DNA from: Onchocerca volvulus
Lineage: Eukaryota > Nematoda > Chromadorea > Rhabditida > Onchocercidae
Reading direction: 5' to 3'
DNA length: 64,000 nucleotides
Assembly (NCBI GenBank): GCA_000499405.2
Contig: HG738143.1
Span: forward strand, 1 to 64,000
Translations under genes and position numbers: made by a program
Shown here: piece by piece, positions 46,643 to 60,100 of the stretch
How positions within the stretch are numbered: position 1 is the first letter of the stretch
Layout of the letters: each line of letters begins with the position of its first letter
Notes under the pieces: model-generated
What the model was told of the DNA's origin: nothing
Seen by the model: only the letters and a program-made list of their open reading frames with translations
Databases searched by the model: none

Positions 46643-49000
46643 TATGGTGTACTTTAGGAAATTGATCAAAAATACAATTAGTTTTGCGGATTAAGTTAAA
46701 TTTGATAGGCGCATTAAACTTTTTCGTCGAATATAACGGTTAAATAGATGTTGATGAATAAGGCAGAACCGAGATAAATGACGTTAGCAAGAAGATAAAA
46801 AAAAAACATTATTCTATTATCTTTCATTTAAGACATTATTTTTTTTTTTTTAGTGCTTAATTTAAAATTTAGTTTGGGGCGAACTAAAAAATTTTTTGCT
46901 CTATTTTTACTTCAACAGATTTGTAACAGTAAAAAGTTATCATGCCTAGTAGAAATATTTTCATCGAGATATATTCATAGTTTTTGTCAAAATAGTGTAT
47001 ACAAAACAAAATGTTAGCTTTTGCATTTGTATGTAGTACATTGCAAACGCAAATGCTTGATCATATTCTAAAAATAGGAAAAGTTATTTTTTCGTCAAAT
47101 AGTGTTATTTCACTTTTCTTTAATTTTCACTTTTATTGAATGAACAATTCTCATCATAATTTATCATTATATCATAATTTTTTTTTTTTTTTTTTTTTTT
47201 ACCGGTCAAATCAAAAAGTTCTTTTCAACCACTGAAATGCTTTATGAACTTATCGTATGCAGATTTAGATATATGCATAAAGATTTCAGTTGGAATTAAT
47301 TTTCCCAAAGATATAAAATGTAAGTGATAAACTTTTTCAACCTGTTCCGTAAGCCAAGTTGACCGATAAGACCTGAAATATGACATATTCACTCAAAATT
47401 TTTACTTCAAATTTTCCAAAAAAAAAACTAAACAACTAAACATTTTAAACCTTTATCCTTTAAATACGAAAAAAAAAAAACTAGAACGTAATAATTTGCA
47501 TCATTCTCATGAGTATTAAAATTGAAAAGCAAACTTAAATGGTGTTATATTGCTTAAAGTGGATGAAACGACGAAAGAGAAAAACGTACAGAACGAGCTT
47601 TTTTCTCCTCGATTACATTCTTGGTTAAAAAGACAAACAATTAATGAGATCATTAATAAGATCTCAAGAATCAGTGAAATTTTACGTTTTGCTGCTAGGG
47701 AAGCATGACTTCGAATAAATTAACCCAACTTAATTACTGATGTTGCCAACAAAAACATATCGACATTTTAGATAACCATATAATTAGAATCTCTTCTTTC
47801 GAATACCTAAATTTGTTAAATATTGCTTAAGTTGAGATAGATTCTTGAAATATAATTCAGGATATTAGATTGAGATAAGTATTTATAAATTGTCGTACTT
47901 TAAAACTTGTAAGTTGATGATGTTTATGCATTAATGACAGAATCAAAAAAAAAAAAAATAGAGAGAAAAACTCACTCTCACAAATTCATTGATTACAACA
48001 GAGATTCGTTTAAAAATGGAGCAGGAAAAATGATATACTTTTCTTCAAAATGATACCTTTCGAGATAATAAGCAAGTTACTTTAGTGCGTGATATATAAT
48101 CGTATACTAAGAGCATCAAAAAAAAAAAAAAACTTTTATGAAAATAACAAATGAGGAATGTTGAAATTATATCTGATAATTTGGGAACAGCGTTACTCTT
48201 TTGCATGTTAGCTAAGAAGTAACAGATGAATGTTTTTTTTTAAATGAATGAACCATCTGTACGAAAAATTTCGCTTGGATAGAAAAATATTTCATATTAA
48301 TTTCAATATTTGAATTCGATTCTTTCATTCGACGAAAATTAGGCTTGCCATGCAATGAAAAACAATAAGATTAAATCTGAAAATATATAATTTTCGAATA
48401 GTGAATATCTTTCCTCAATAAATATGACAAGATATGGAAAATAAAGCATCCAAGTTATTAACACATTCGAACTATATCAACCTCTTTGGATTTAAGCTAT
48501 TGTAGGGACATTTTTATAAAATTGTCTTTTAGTTTTGTGGAATAAGAGATGATAATTTTATCTAAATCGGTTTCAACATTTTTAATTGAGCATAGTATTA
48601 AGGGTTGTCAGGAATTAATTTTCGAAAATCAAATGCTTAAGGTTATGTGTTCAACTAAAATTTTTCTGGCTTTTTCTAAATTAAGTGTTGATTTCAGCAT
48701 AAGAATATGGATTCTAAACTCCACATCGGTAACCACTGCATAAGATTTAAGGTTTCAAATTTTGCTGTGGAAGTAATTTAGCGCATGTATTTTGTTGTGA
48801 TGAAAAATCATTTCTTTTTGAGTTGTCTAAACAAAGATTTCTTCCAAATCAATTCATACAGAATGAAGTTCTCCATTTCTTCCGCCGCTTTTTGGACAAA
48901 TGCGAAAGTTTTGCACTAGAATTTATAGCTTTCAGTTTTTAAATTCGTGCACGAAATTAACCTTGTCAGTTCTTTAGAAGGTCAAATTTTCGCTTTCTAA
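46643..49000. other. AT-rich intergenic stretch
   Basis: No exon is supported. Long homopolymers lie at 46841-46852, 47179-47200 and 48118-48132. The frame at 48549-48743 has no homology or splice support. Confidence 0.4.
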
Positions 49001-49009
49001 TTCTACCAG

Positions 49010-49205
49010 TGACATTACATATTCTTTTTCTACATTGTGATTTGCTACATTATCTACTCTTTTCGATTTTGTGTTTTGAGTATTTTGCTAAACATCGAAA
49101 TTTTCCAAATCCTTTAAGATTTAATTCGAATCTCTTAAACGCGAAAAGATTTAAATAGTTGCTATCTCATCGCGCCTCTTGACTTTTTTGAAAAATGCAG
49201 AAAAA
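49010..49205 (+). repeat. second copy of the 37775-37960 repeat
   Basis: Same direction as its partner beside the palindrome; the GGTTCC palindrome arm that follows at 37965 is not present here. It is therefore a possible pre-insertion (empty) version of that locus. Confidence 0.45.
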
Positions 49206-50379
49206 TAACAAAAAAATATTTGCTGCTTAATAAAAAAAGTGAAATTTGATCCTTTCCAAAAGTGTTACTGCCAAATATCGTACAAAATTCAAAAAAAAAA
49301 TTTAATTTAACAAAATTCTCCTCTTTACTTCCGATAACTTAATCGTGTCAGCTCATGCAAAATATTATTCAGTTGCAATTTCAAAGCAATTAAGTTACTT
49401 TGATTTGAAATATGATTACATCATTGGCAATTCTTTTTTCATTAATTATAAACATTAATTATGTTTCAGCGTCGTTGAACCCTCTAACAAGCTTGTATTT
49501 GTTGAGAATATATTTCATTCAAATGAAGTGAAAGTCTCATTATTTGCAGAAATTGAAAACGAAGTCATTAGCTTCACCAGTTAATGTTGTTAAAATGCCC
49601 GATATATCATCTTAAAAACAGTTAATAATTTCGATATTTTTTCAATTAAAAAAGCAAAAACAAAAACGAAAAAAAAAAGAAAATGCAAAATAGCAATTGA
49701 TAAACATTAAAAAACACTAAAGAATCACTGAGTTTACTAAAATTATCGATGTTCAATATCCGTATGTAATGCAAATTCAGAAAATCAGCAACTTGTTGTC
49801 TAAGTTTAATTTCTATGCGTTAGCATATTATTTGCTATATTATGACAATATGAAATTTGGCTCTTTTTTAATATTTTTGTGTGTTGAACCATTTAACGAC
49901 TTCCAGGTATAAAATCTCACATTTAATTATTTTTTTAATGCTAAAGACAATGTTTTTTAGTTTCCCGGAATATATTTAGCATCTTTCCTTGTAGTTTTAT
50001 GGCTCAGATTTATTCTATTTATTATATCTGTTCATATAGTTGAGTATGGGCCATTATATACGTTTCATCCTACGCAATTTTTTTTTGTTTTTTTTCTTAT
50101 GTCCCTTATATACGTGTATTATGCAGAAGGTTATTTCAGTGTGCAATCTTGGCAATGTGAACTATTGCTTCTATAAGATATTCTATTGTTGACAGAAGAC
50201 ATCACTTAATATATTTATATATGATAACATTAGTTGTAGCATTAACTGACTTTTTCGAAATGATTTTTTTAGCATAAATATATTCAAAAAAAATCAAAAT
50301 ATTGCACTGTAAAAAATATTTTTTGCATGATTCTTCTTTCAAGATGAATATATAAATGAATTTTACCATATCTAATGTA

Positions 50380-50645
50380 AATTCTCATCTTTGCGATTAC
50401 CAAGCATTATCTTTTCTATAGTGAATATCGGGAATTAATTCATATGGAATTATGCTTTCGTCTAGCTTATGTAAAATTACGGAAATATGTTAAAGAAATG
50501 TTCAATACAAAGGCGATTGCTATAGGTTGTAGAAAAGGAATTTTTTGACTCAGAATTGATTTCGGTAACGCGGCGTGCTATAATCCTTCAATTCTCATTT
50601 AATATATGTCCATCATCATCAACCAATTCCCCAGAAAATATCCCT
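50380..50645 (-). repeat. inverted copy of the 39300-39560 repeat
   Basis: Reverse complement matches include TTGCGATTACCAAG, GACTCAGAATTGATTT and AATCCTTCAATTCTCATTTA. No coding is visible. Confidence 0.5.
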
Positions 50646-50721
50646 GATATTTTCCGCCAAATATCTCGACTATTAACAATTAAGAACACTTTATATTCCA
50701 ATTTTTGAGCGATATTCTTAC

Positions 50722-51265
50722 TGTCGCCGATCTTCTTAATCGTGGCAATAATAAGAGTTCTCGTTTTATCGTGTTGTTATCGAATGTATAGCGGTATCTC
50801 AAACTCAAACTTGGGTAATTAAACCTTCATTACAGAAATTTAGAAACACAATAACATTGTTTTGTATCAACATAACATTTTAAATGACGATTTGTTAATA
50901 TAAGAAAGGAGGGTAAAGATATCATTAAGATGAAACAAAAAAACCCAGACGGTGGGACCAACCGTCCCCCTGTTAGCTTCCTTAAGGAAATGATGCACAA
51001 AGGCATCTTTGTAACATGAAAATCTTTTCTTTGTTAGCGCTTGAAATAGCGCTTTTATGGTATAATTTACAACAGAATGAAACAAAGGTTAAGGCGTTTA
51101 ACACAATCATTAAACAAGCTTAAGCAACTCAACAAAGCCATAAAACTAAGCCATTTAAGTTGAAACAAAGAGATAAATTTCTTGCAACCATCAACGGTTA
51201 CAATTTGCTTCTTTTAAAACAAAGAAATCACTTTTGTATGATCTTTCTCGCTTCTTTCAGCGACA
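50722..51265 (-). mobile_element. second solo LTR, inverted
   Basis: A 544-bp inverted copy of 19948-20506 with the same TGTCGC...GCGACA ends. Most of the sequence aligns base for base. The polyadenylation-like AATAAA is changed to AATGAA. Flanking pentamers are CTTAC (50717-50721) and CATAT (51266-51270), so there is no target duplication. That suggests either recombination between elements or decay of one flank. Confidence 0.75.
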
Positions 51266-51767
51266 CATATTATTACATAGTGAACAATGACATACGAGTT
51301 GCGTAATATTATATATAAATTATACTTGGACAACAATTTATTGGCATTCTGAAGTTGTACATGAGGAGATCGAACCGCCAGTAATTTTAACAAGCTCAAT
51401 GACCATTACTTCTTGCTATTTCAGATGCTATTTTGTATTTTTTTAAGATAGTGTTTTTTCTGAAAAGATGAAAAAATAGGATCCAAATCATTATTTGTTT
51501 TCGTACCAAAGACTTTGTTTTAGCTTCTCCTTCTGCTTGTGATATAAGTCTCAGTTTATTTGAATGAAATGTTTTAATTATGAACATAATTAGACTATCA
51601 GATTAATTTAATGATTTTTAAAAGAATTACTGATGACATAATCATACTCCGTTGAAAGTAACTAAATTTCTATGAAATCGCAATTTAATAATCTTTCGTA
51701 TGAATTGACCCGATTGATTTATCTCAGATGAAGGAAACGTTTTCACTAAATTTTCAATTTTGCCAGA

Positions 51768-53368
51768 TGACTGGCAATGCTGCTTCCGAAGATGATGAAA
51801 ATATCCTTTTTATGTATTACAACGGTGAACATTTTTTAAAATTAATTTTCTGCTACTGTCAAAGAAATCCAGAGTTATATGACATTTGCTTGAATTTTTA
51901 CGTTACCTGAGAATGTCAAAGCTACAACTTAAAGGATTTCGGAAAATTAGATTTTTACGAAGTATTCAGATAACTGAATTGGGAAAAGGTGGATGGAGCT
52001 AAGTATAGCATCCAGAGGAGGGAATGCCAATTATCGAAATAAAAAGTGGCAATCCACGATTTCAGAAGAGAGATCAACTTTGGCATATGGGTGTAAAAGT
52101 TGGAAACTATAGATTTAATGTTTATCAACACAAAACTTTTCGCGTTTGGCTGTGAATCAGAAGATGAATTAGAAAATTTGATATTGAATTGCAGATTTGC
52201 TTGCTTGAAATGCTCGGCAAATTTTTGTTGTACGTAATATCTACGAGATCTTACTTTCTCAGCGCATCTGGATCTTTATGCAGAAGTTATCTGATACAAA
52301 ACTTAAAAACAAAATTCATATTCTATGATGTATCATCGTCTTAAGCATATAAGCTAATTTGCTTTCTGAAGAAATTAATTTCTTTCATTCACACTGCTTT
52401 GAAAAAAGTTAATCTAGGAAATTTCGAATGTTATCGTTACTAGCAAGCGCTTAACAGGTACATATTAGTGATTGAAACGTGATTTGAATCGCTTTTTGCG
52501 CATTTCTTTGTCCCTCTTATATTATCGTTATATCCGATAAGAAACAAGCAAACATAGTCAGAATCAAAAAAGTTTTGTCATTAGAATCATGTCATGGATA
52601 CTTGGAGCAATCTTATGCATGATATACTTATACGTTTTTATCATTATTAAGCAGCAAATGATTTAATGATGTCAGATATTCATCACCATCATCATCATCA
52701 TCTATTTACGATGTTTCTAAGAAAGAACTTTTGTCCCGAATCTTTTATCACTATATCAAATAAGAGTTAAACGGTGTTATTTCATTTCATCAAAGTACCA
52801 TAGTATGATGTTGATTTCAGGCAATAAAAACAGACTACTTTCTCATGGCAATATTCTCTTATGCAAATTCCAACCAAGAAGTTTCTTCCAAAATCTCATT
52901 TAGCTACAATTAGTAATATGAATTATTTACATCGATTCTTTTAAGTAAACTTCTGTTCATATTTTGTGGAAAATTTTTTCTGCAGAAGAATGCCTATTTG
53001 TATTTAATGAAAAATTGATTTCTTTTCCTACAAAATTCTTTTCATCATAAGATATGCTCCAGTCATTAGGAATAGTAATAGTAACGGTACGTCATTTTCA
53101 TTGCTTTAACCGGAATATTTGCATATTGCAGAATAAGTTTACTTCTGACAAACGATTGCTTCAGGAATTGATTGCATATTAGCAATAGCAATAAAATACT
53201 TCATGCATATTTCCTTCATCAAATAAAGTAGACTACATTTATTCGATTAACAGACAAGTTGAAAATATTTCCTTTCAAACGCTTTTTCATGGACTTCAGG
53301 AAATATGAGAAATACGATATCTCTATTATTAATATTATTAAAACCGGGTTGTATTGTTTATCAAGCAG
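51768..53368 (+). pseudogene. srx receptor pseudogene (exons 1-5 remnant)
   Basis: Candidate exon 1 at 51768-51824 (MTGNAASEDDEN...) resembles the acidic N termini of srx-B and srx-C. Exon 2 remnant about 52210-52349 keeps TTTATGCAG and the TACCATTGTCTTA-like end but loses frame and its donor is ATAAGC. Exon 3 is 52418-52633, 17 nt short, still recognisable through 'SWILGAILCMIY'. Exon 4 is 52986-53132 with an ATAAGT donor, and exon 5 is 53300-53368, ending in an IKQ-like codon run before a non-GT donor. Exons 6-7 are not seen. An intron holds a CAT microsatellite (52679-52710). Confidence 0.75.
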
Positions 53369-54700
53369 GAAACGAGTGTAGATTCAAAATACTTTAATCA
53401 AGAAAAATTTCATAAAATGATGAAGTGTTGAAAAATTTGCAAATTCATTATAAAATGAAAAAAATTGCTGTTCTGAAATTTTAGAAAGGACTGATTACGT
53501 ATTTTATGATATCATTTAAAATAGCAGTTCTAATAATGAATTGTAAGAAATGCAATGTGCAAATGCCATCTTGGCAGAAATACTAGTGTGTTGTAAGAAC
53601 CCAATCATAATCAAGACAAAGAATTATCCATATAAAGAAGCGCTGTCCGATAGATCACTTTTATCAACAGCTATATCAGCGATAGTTCTAGCAGGAGACG
53701 TTTCCTTTTTCTCTTTCTTTTATACTTATATTATTGGTTTACTCTTTGTTGTTTTTTAAGCGCAATATTGTATATTGTGGGACTGATACTCTGTCTCGCG
53801 GTGGTTAGCGTCAAATTTTTGTGGTTGCGTGTATTGTTTGTAGGGACATACGTGTGAATTGGGAAATAGTCTCTATAGGGATGCGCGTGCGAATTTGGAA
53901 ATATCGTCTATAGTATTGCGCATGTAGATTTGAAAATATGGTTTTCGTCTATAGTTTGTGGTTTCTTATTCATTTTGCGATACTATTAATTGCTTTTAAA
54001 GTGACCATAAATAGACATTGCAGTGACTTGTCAATTAAAATTGAAGTTTTGTAAATTATTACAGAGTTTTTTTAAAGTGAATTCATATCACTCATCACAT
54101 TAGGAAAAATTAAGATCTTTGAAAATAAAAAAATTGAATAGTGATTTATTTAGAGATTTATTTAGAAAATTAAAGCGATTTATTTATTAAAAGATTCATT
54201 TATAGCGGTTTATTAAAAGTTTTCATTATTTTCATTGAACCATCATTGATATTTCTTTCATCACATGTCTGCATCATCAATTTCTTGCAAGTTTTCTCGC
54301 TATGGTTTATTTTCATTTCCATAGCAGCAATCAATAATCGATAGTTTTATATTTTTATTGCATTTCTGAATTAGATACCAAATATCTTAATTTCAGATCA
54401 TTTATGATTTGTTTCTGCCAAACTGCAAAATTTCGGTTAACATTCAAAACACAATCGACAAATGATGAGATTGAAAAAAATGTTGAGTTAGAAAAACTGG
54501 AAGACGAGATTGACATACATACTAAAGGATCCATGGAGTTAAACTAACGCTAATAAATAATTAATTTAGTGTTACGTTTGATTCCATGGATTCTCGGATT
54601 GCTAACATCATCCTCATCTCCCGAGTATTGCAACCTTTACTCCCTGCAATACTTCCACATTGCACAGAATTTGCCGCCCCCAAATCTGTGCTTTCTCATG
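53369..54700. other. intergenic stretch
   Basis: No supported exon. About 53850-53960 contains repeated TATAG(T)...GCGCATG(T)...AATTTGGAAATA units, a short degenerate tandem repeat of roughly 50 bp. Confidence 0.35.
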
Positions 54701-54744
54701 GTTAGTTCCAGCAAATTGCAATTGTTCTAGAGATTATAGAAAAA

Positions 54745-55718
54745 TTGAAAAAAACACTAATTAACACATTGTTCTTCTATAAAAAATATTCTTTAAAAGA
54801 CAACATACTTATAATATATTGTTATTTCAAAGAAATATCGATTGCTGAGAAACTTTTTGCGTCCAAAACAAAAAGTGTCGGGAAAGTAATCCTTTGTGAA
54901 AGAGACATTCCTTGTTTAAAGAAAGAATTTATTAGCAAACTGAACAGTTAAAAATTAACAACTAACTAGAATATCCAAGTAATTTATCACTGGATATTTT
55001 TTCCTTTGTCGCTCGTAGAAATGAGTACTGCTCCTTGATTGTTGATTGTCGTGTCGATTCGAATCGACTGTGACTGTGGTCGTTGTAGAGAACTTTTGTA
55101 GAAAACACTAATGCTCGTTGAACTTGTAAGAAAGTTAACTCTGCTACAAAACCCGAACCTTTTAAATCCTTTCCGAACTCTTCCTTCTCTCCTGATATTC
55201 AACGTATCGCCTCATGATGATCGACTTCGATTTTGTTTATTAGCTGACAGGTGTAATTTCGGCGGCTAAAAATGTTTATTGTTTTGATTGGAATCATCCC
55301 TCGTTACTAAACATGTTTCTCCTTCTTGTAGTAACATTGCTTGTCGTTCTGATGATAACGGGCAACAAAGGAAAGAATAATCTAGTGATCAGTTTGATTG
55401 GATATTCTCAAATAGTTGTTTGTACATACAGAACTATTCTTCTTCTATCAATAAAATTTATTTACAGAAATATTCGTCTCTCTCTATCAATAATAGAATC
55501 AATTTTTTCCGACAATGATTATTGATGCCACGAGCCGGGAAAATATCCGCGATCTTGATGACAAACCGGAAAAAAAGTTGAAACAGCTCATTGAGGAAAT
55601 CAAAGGTTTGGACACAATGCCTCTAAATCAACAACTACCAAAAGAAGAATTACGTCTACAGTATGAGGTCATAAAAAGGGCTGTTAAAAAAAAAAAAAAA
55701 ATTTCCGACAAAAAGTAG
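54745..55718 (+). other. possible unrecognised exons
   Basis: Two plus-strand frames stand out slightly from background. One is 54745-54951 (68 residues, Lys/Ile-rich). The other is 55515-55718 (67 residues, strongly charged: '...KPEKKLKQLIEEIKGLD...' then a Lys tail from a poly-A run), predicted to be helical. Neither has visible splice partners or a family I recognise. They could be exons of one gene or chance frames. Confidence 0.2.
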
Positions 55719-55949
55719 GAGAGCATCTATACTTAAATTAAAATTCATGCTGTAGTTTTAATCTCAATTTTGCATTTGTAATAATAATAATTAAATAGAT
55801 TGTAAGAAATTTGTCAAACTTCATTCTTTTCAAGATGGGACAAATAAATCATTTCTGAGAGATGAAAAAATTCGGTAGAAATTGAAAATCTCTTGGTCAT
55901 AAGCCATAATAAACAATGACCTAGTCTATTTTAAAGTGCAAGTAATGCT

Positions 55950-56265
55950 CCAATAAAGTCGCGCTCTTATGCGCTAAAAAGACGCTTTCTTGTAGATCAA
56001 TGCTCTATCAGCATCCTTTCTCTACTAAGAAGAGGGTCCTGAGCACGAGATCATTTGAAAGGATGTACTAACACACAAGGTCAGTTGGTTGTACTGATAT
56101 GATTGATATTTTAATTGTTCCGTACGTTTTTGTATCATCAATTTTCGTTATGGAAGTTTAATTACCGAAGTTTGAGATGCCGTAAAGTTTTTGATAACTA
56201 TGTGACAAGAAACAAGAATTTCCAGTCATTTTCACGTTGAGAAGATCGGTAACGGTGATGAATAA
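55950..56265 (+). repeat. degenerate LTR fragment
   Basis: GTTTAATTACCGAAGTTTGA (about 56155), then GATGCCGTAAAG, ACAAGAA and GAGAAGATCGGTAACGG, follow the 3' half of the solo LTR at 19948-20506. Upstream, GCGCTAAAAAGACGC may correspond to its GCGCTAACAAAG part. About 56035-56075 matches 35147-35190 inverted. Confidence 0.5.
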
Positions 56266-57148
56266 TTTCACATAATTTGAGGAAACATAAACCCGACAAA
56301 CAAATCCGTTAAATTTATCAATGCTAAAGGTAAATGAGAAGCAAACTGAAGTGTTGTAATTATCAACTTAAGAAGCCAGCGGAGAATAGATAAAGAAAAA
56401 ATAACACGAAATTAGAAAAGGCAAATGTAGATTCATACCGATGAGCAAGCCTTTATATCTTATGCGGAAGAGATTCTCTCATTTAAAAATTTGAAAATTT
56501 CATTTGGCTTATCATATCGATGAGAAATATTACATTAAAAGGAAAGTTTTCGGAATGAGGAAAGTTTTTTCGAGCAGATAATTTGAAAGGTTATATGTAA
56601 AACATTTTGGAAACAACCATGTGATATAACAGTGGTAGTCATCAAACTGTAAATATTTTTGATTTCTCTTTATTATTGGAAGCTTTGATGATTCATTATC
56701 TATTTTTCGTTCTTTAAAGCTTATTTAATGATCAAACGAATAATTTAGTTAGAATCTAATCAGGAAATGGTAATAAGAATTGATATAATACTAAATAGAA
56801 AACACCACACTAATCAACTCTTAATTGTGACCTTATTTACAAAACACAAAAAGGGATTATTGCTGCTATCTGTAATTTTTTCAGCAATTCTGGTTGAGAA
56901 TACTTTTCAATCTGCATATTTTATATGATATTCAACATTAACTGTTTCATATCGTATCAAATTTGTATCACATATCAAAACAACATTTTTATTGTATTAA
57001 TTGTTCATAAAGAGATAGAATCGCTTATTAACATTTACACATTTTATTATACGAACAAAGACTGTCGAAGAGCATTATTCGTTCTATTAAATTAACAAAA
57101 ATAAATACTGTAACTATTATTCGATAAAACTATCAATCAATAGTAAGA
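56266..57148. other. AT-rich intergenic stretch
   Basis: Nothing recognised between the LTR fragment and the stop of the minus-strand gene. Confidence 0.4.
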
Positions 57149-60100
57149 TTAATCACTTTTCTCAGAAGAATCTTTCTCGTCATAACCGAATTTCCGAAAT
57201 CCAATAAGGATATATACAGGACCGGTATCGAAACGAGACTCCATCCCAACTTGATAGTTTACTCCAGTTATCGATGATCCATCAAGCAAACGTAACGAAT
57301 TTAGTTCAATATCTGGGAATGTATCGCTATAAAAAAAACTATGTATAAGTAAAATTGCATAAAAATGAATAGACATTTAAATGAAAAAAATTAACAGTTT
57401 GGAGAACTGAGCTTTTTGGTAAGCTTACATCTGTTTATAACACTTTAAATCTCATTTAAAGTGTAAAACAATTTGAATTTGAAAATTGTCTTATGTCGAG
57501 TATATTTCACATAAATGAATCTCACGCTTTTCTCTAAATATTAGGTTGATTTAAAAAAAAAAAATTTTACGAAATTAAGTTGCGATATTTCTTTTGCTAG
57601 CATCATTTATTCTCTCAAGTGATATTCTTTTGTTTTTTGTTTTTTTTTTTGTTTTTTCTTTTTTTTGTTTTTTTGCAATAGCTATGACAGCAGTTTTCCG
57701 AAATAGGTCAGAAATTTGAACTTATTTTCATAGCCATGTATATAATGCATATTATTCTGCTATTATTGAATATTACATTACTGAAGTGTTTACTACCGAT
57801 CGAAACACATGTCGACGTGTGCAAATATATTTTCGTATCGCATGAACCAAAATTGTTAATTTCTCTACATTAGCATTTGTCAATACAGCTATGCTGCATC
57901 TTTTCTGAATTCTTTATTTTACAAGTAAAAATCAAAAATATGACTTTTAAATAATAAATATAAATAAATAAATGAAATGGAATTAACAATTCTGCTTATA
58001 TTATTTTAGGCTTGTTTATCTACCGGAAAAGAACATGTCGATCGTCGGTCATTTCCGCAATTTTATCGTTATCTTTTTTTAAAATCGCCAGTTTTTTCTT
58101 TTCTTTTTTTTTTTTGAAAATTGCTCAAGAATGTTTCACTAAGAATTCTTAATTTTTACCTGAATATCTGTTCACTATTTTCAGGCTCAGTGCCATTGAT
58201 CACCGTAAAATGCAAGGCTATTATTTGATGACTGTCGNAGCTAAGTTAAAACGTATATTTTGGAAATTTGATAAGCATAATTGGCGGAAAAAAAAAATTA
58301 TCCTTAATATAAAAATAATTTCGTAACATTAATAATTTGTATGCAATTCAGATTAAACTGAAACAAATAAAAAAATTAATGAAAACGAATAAGCATGTCA
58401 AACCTTCCAATTCAGAAAATTTTCTTTCAACGTTTCTTCATCTTCGGTGTCTATGACAAGAGTTGATGCTGATACATCTGAACCATCAAAGATTAACACC
58501 GAACTGTCTCGATATCGTCCGAATTTTCTTTCACTGAAATGGTTTTTGCAATAATAGCAAAGTTATTCACTGTATTTCAGAATTATTGTAACAGTTATTC
58601 GATTTTGCAATGATCAGAAAAGATATCCTTTCACAGTATTTAGAATGATGAAAATCAAATTTTGAATTCTGACGTGCTATGAATATTGGTGTAATCAGTG
58701 ATGCATGTGCTCATATTTTTTTCCATTTAATTTTCTCTTCGACTATTCTTTATTTTAGATTCTTGTTGCAATTAAGAAATCATTAGGCATAACTTACACA
58801 TCTTCTCGAGTATCTGATTGAGCAACGATGCAAATTGGCATATTATTCATATCTTTCCTAAGAATTTGAGCCGTCATAAGTGCTCGATTTTCAGCTTTTT
58901 CTTGAGTAACTTGATCATCGCCACTAATAACAATAGCCAACTTCAATTGTTTCTGAAATTCATAGCTATTTCATTAGATTTCCTGATTTTATCTATGTAA
59001 TCTTATAGAAAGTTCGAGTAATGGAATGTTAATGATATTTTTTTAGTGTCTAATACGATACTTTCAAGGTGTTATATCCTAACTGATTAAATTTTAACAA
59101 ACTTACTCTATTATTTTTCAATTTTTGGTATATACGACATCGTTGCCTAAGACTGAAAATTTTTATTATAGATTAAAGAATAAAATAAAAAATGTTTTGT
59201 GTTGGTTTTTTTCATTCATCTATCATAAATATAACAGTGACTAATGCATCCACTGCAAATTCAAATAGAATTTTGCAGCGATCTTTTAGAGCAGAATCAA
59301 TCTTAATTACATTAATTTATTGTTATTTCTTCTGTTTCCTTTTTTTCTCCTTTTTTTTTTTTCTTTTTTCTTTTGCATATTGGATAAAATAGTTATTATC
59401 GCTCAATTTAATGATTTAATTTGATGATATTAGATGGAAAAGCAAAAGGCGAGTTTCGCATAATTTCTTAACTTTAATTATGCAAAATTTGAAATGAAAA
59501 TGCCACCAATCTTTGTGCTAAAATACCTGAACTTTAACATCATCTACTTTAGCACAACATAGCCGATCAATGTACATCTATTTTGAATATGAGAGATTAC
59601 AAACACAATTGTTTTTATGGACAGAGTATACAATTTGATATCCGAAGAAGTGAAGCAACTTGAAGGAATAATCATCCCATTCATTGGACTTCCTTTTCTT
59701 TCATCAGGGACGAATGGAGCATTTTCACCTGAAACTGCATAATTAAAACTACTTTATTTCATTAATATTAATTTTATATCATTTCTTATCTAAATTACAA
59801 TAACAATTCTGTACAAAAATTCATTAGAATTTCCAAACCAAGTACGATTTCATCGAATATTTTTAGATGATTGTTTTGAGATGTAACTATCAATATGAAG
59901 CAATTTTGCGTAATGCCAGTTATATGAAGCGGTTTTTCGCTGCCAAACAGAATAGCTCGAAGTGGTGACCAATTTTGTTCCGTAAAAGTAATCCTGTGCT
60001 AAATTTAAGACTAGATCATCAAGTTTTCTTTTAGTATTCTTTTTGATTTTTAATGGATTTTGTTTTTCTTCCTCATAAAGATAATTATCTGCTGCGAGCA

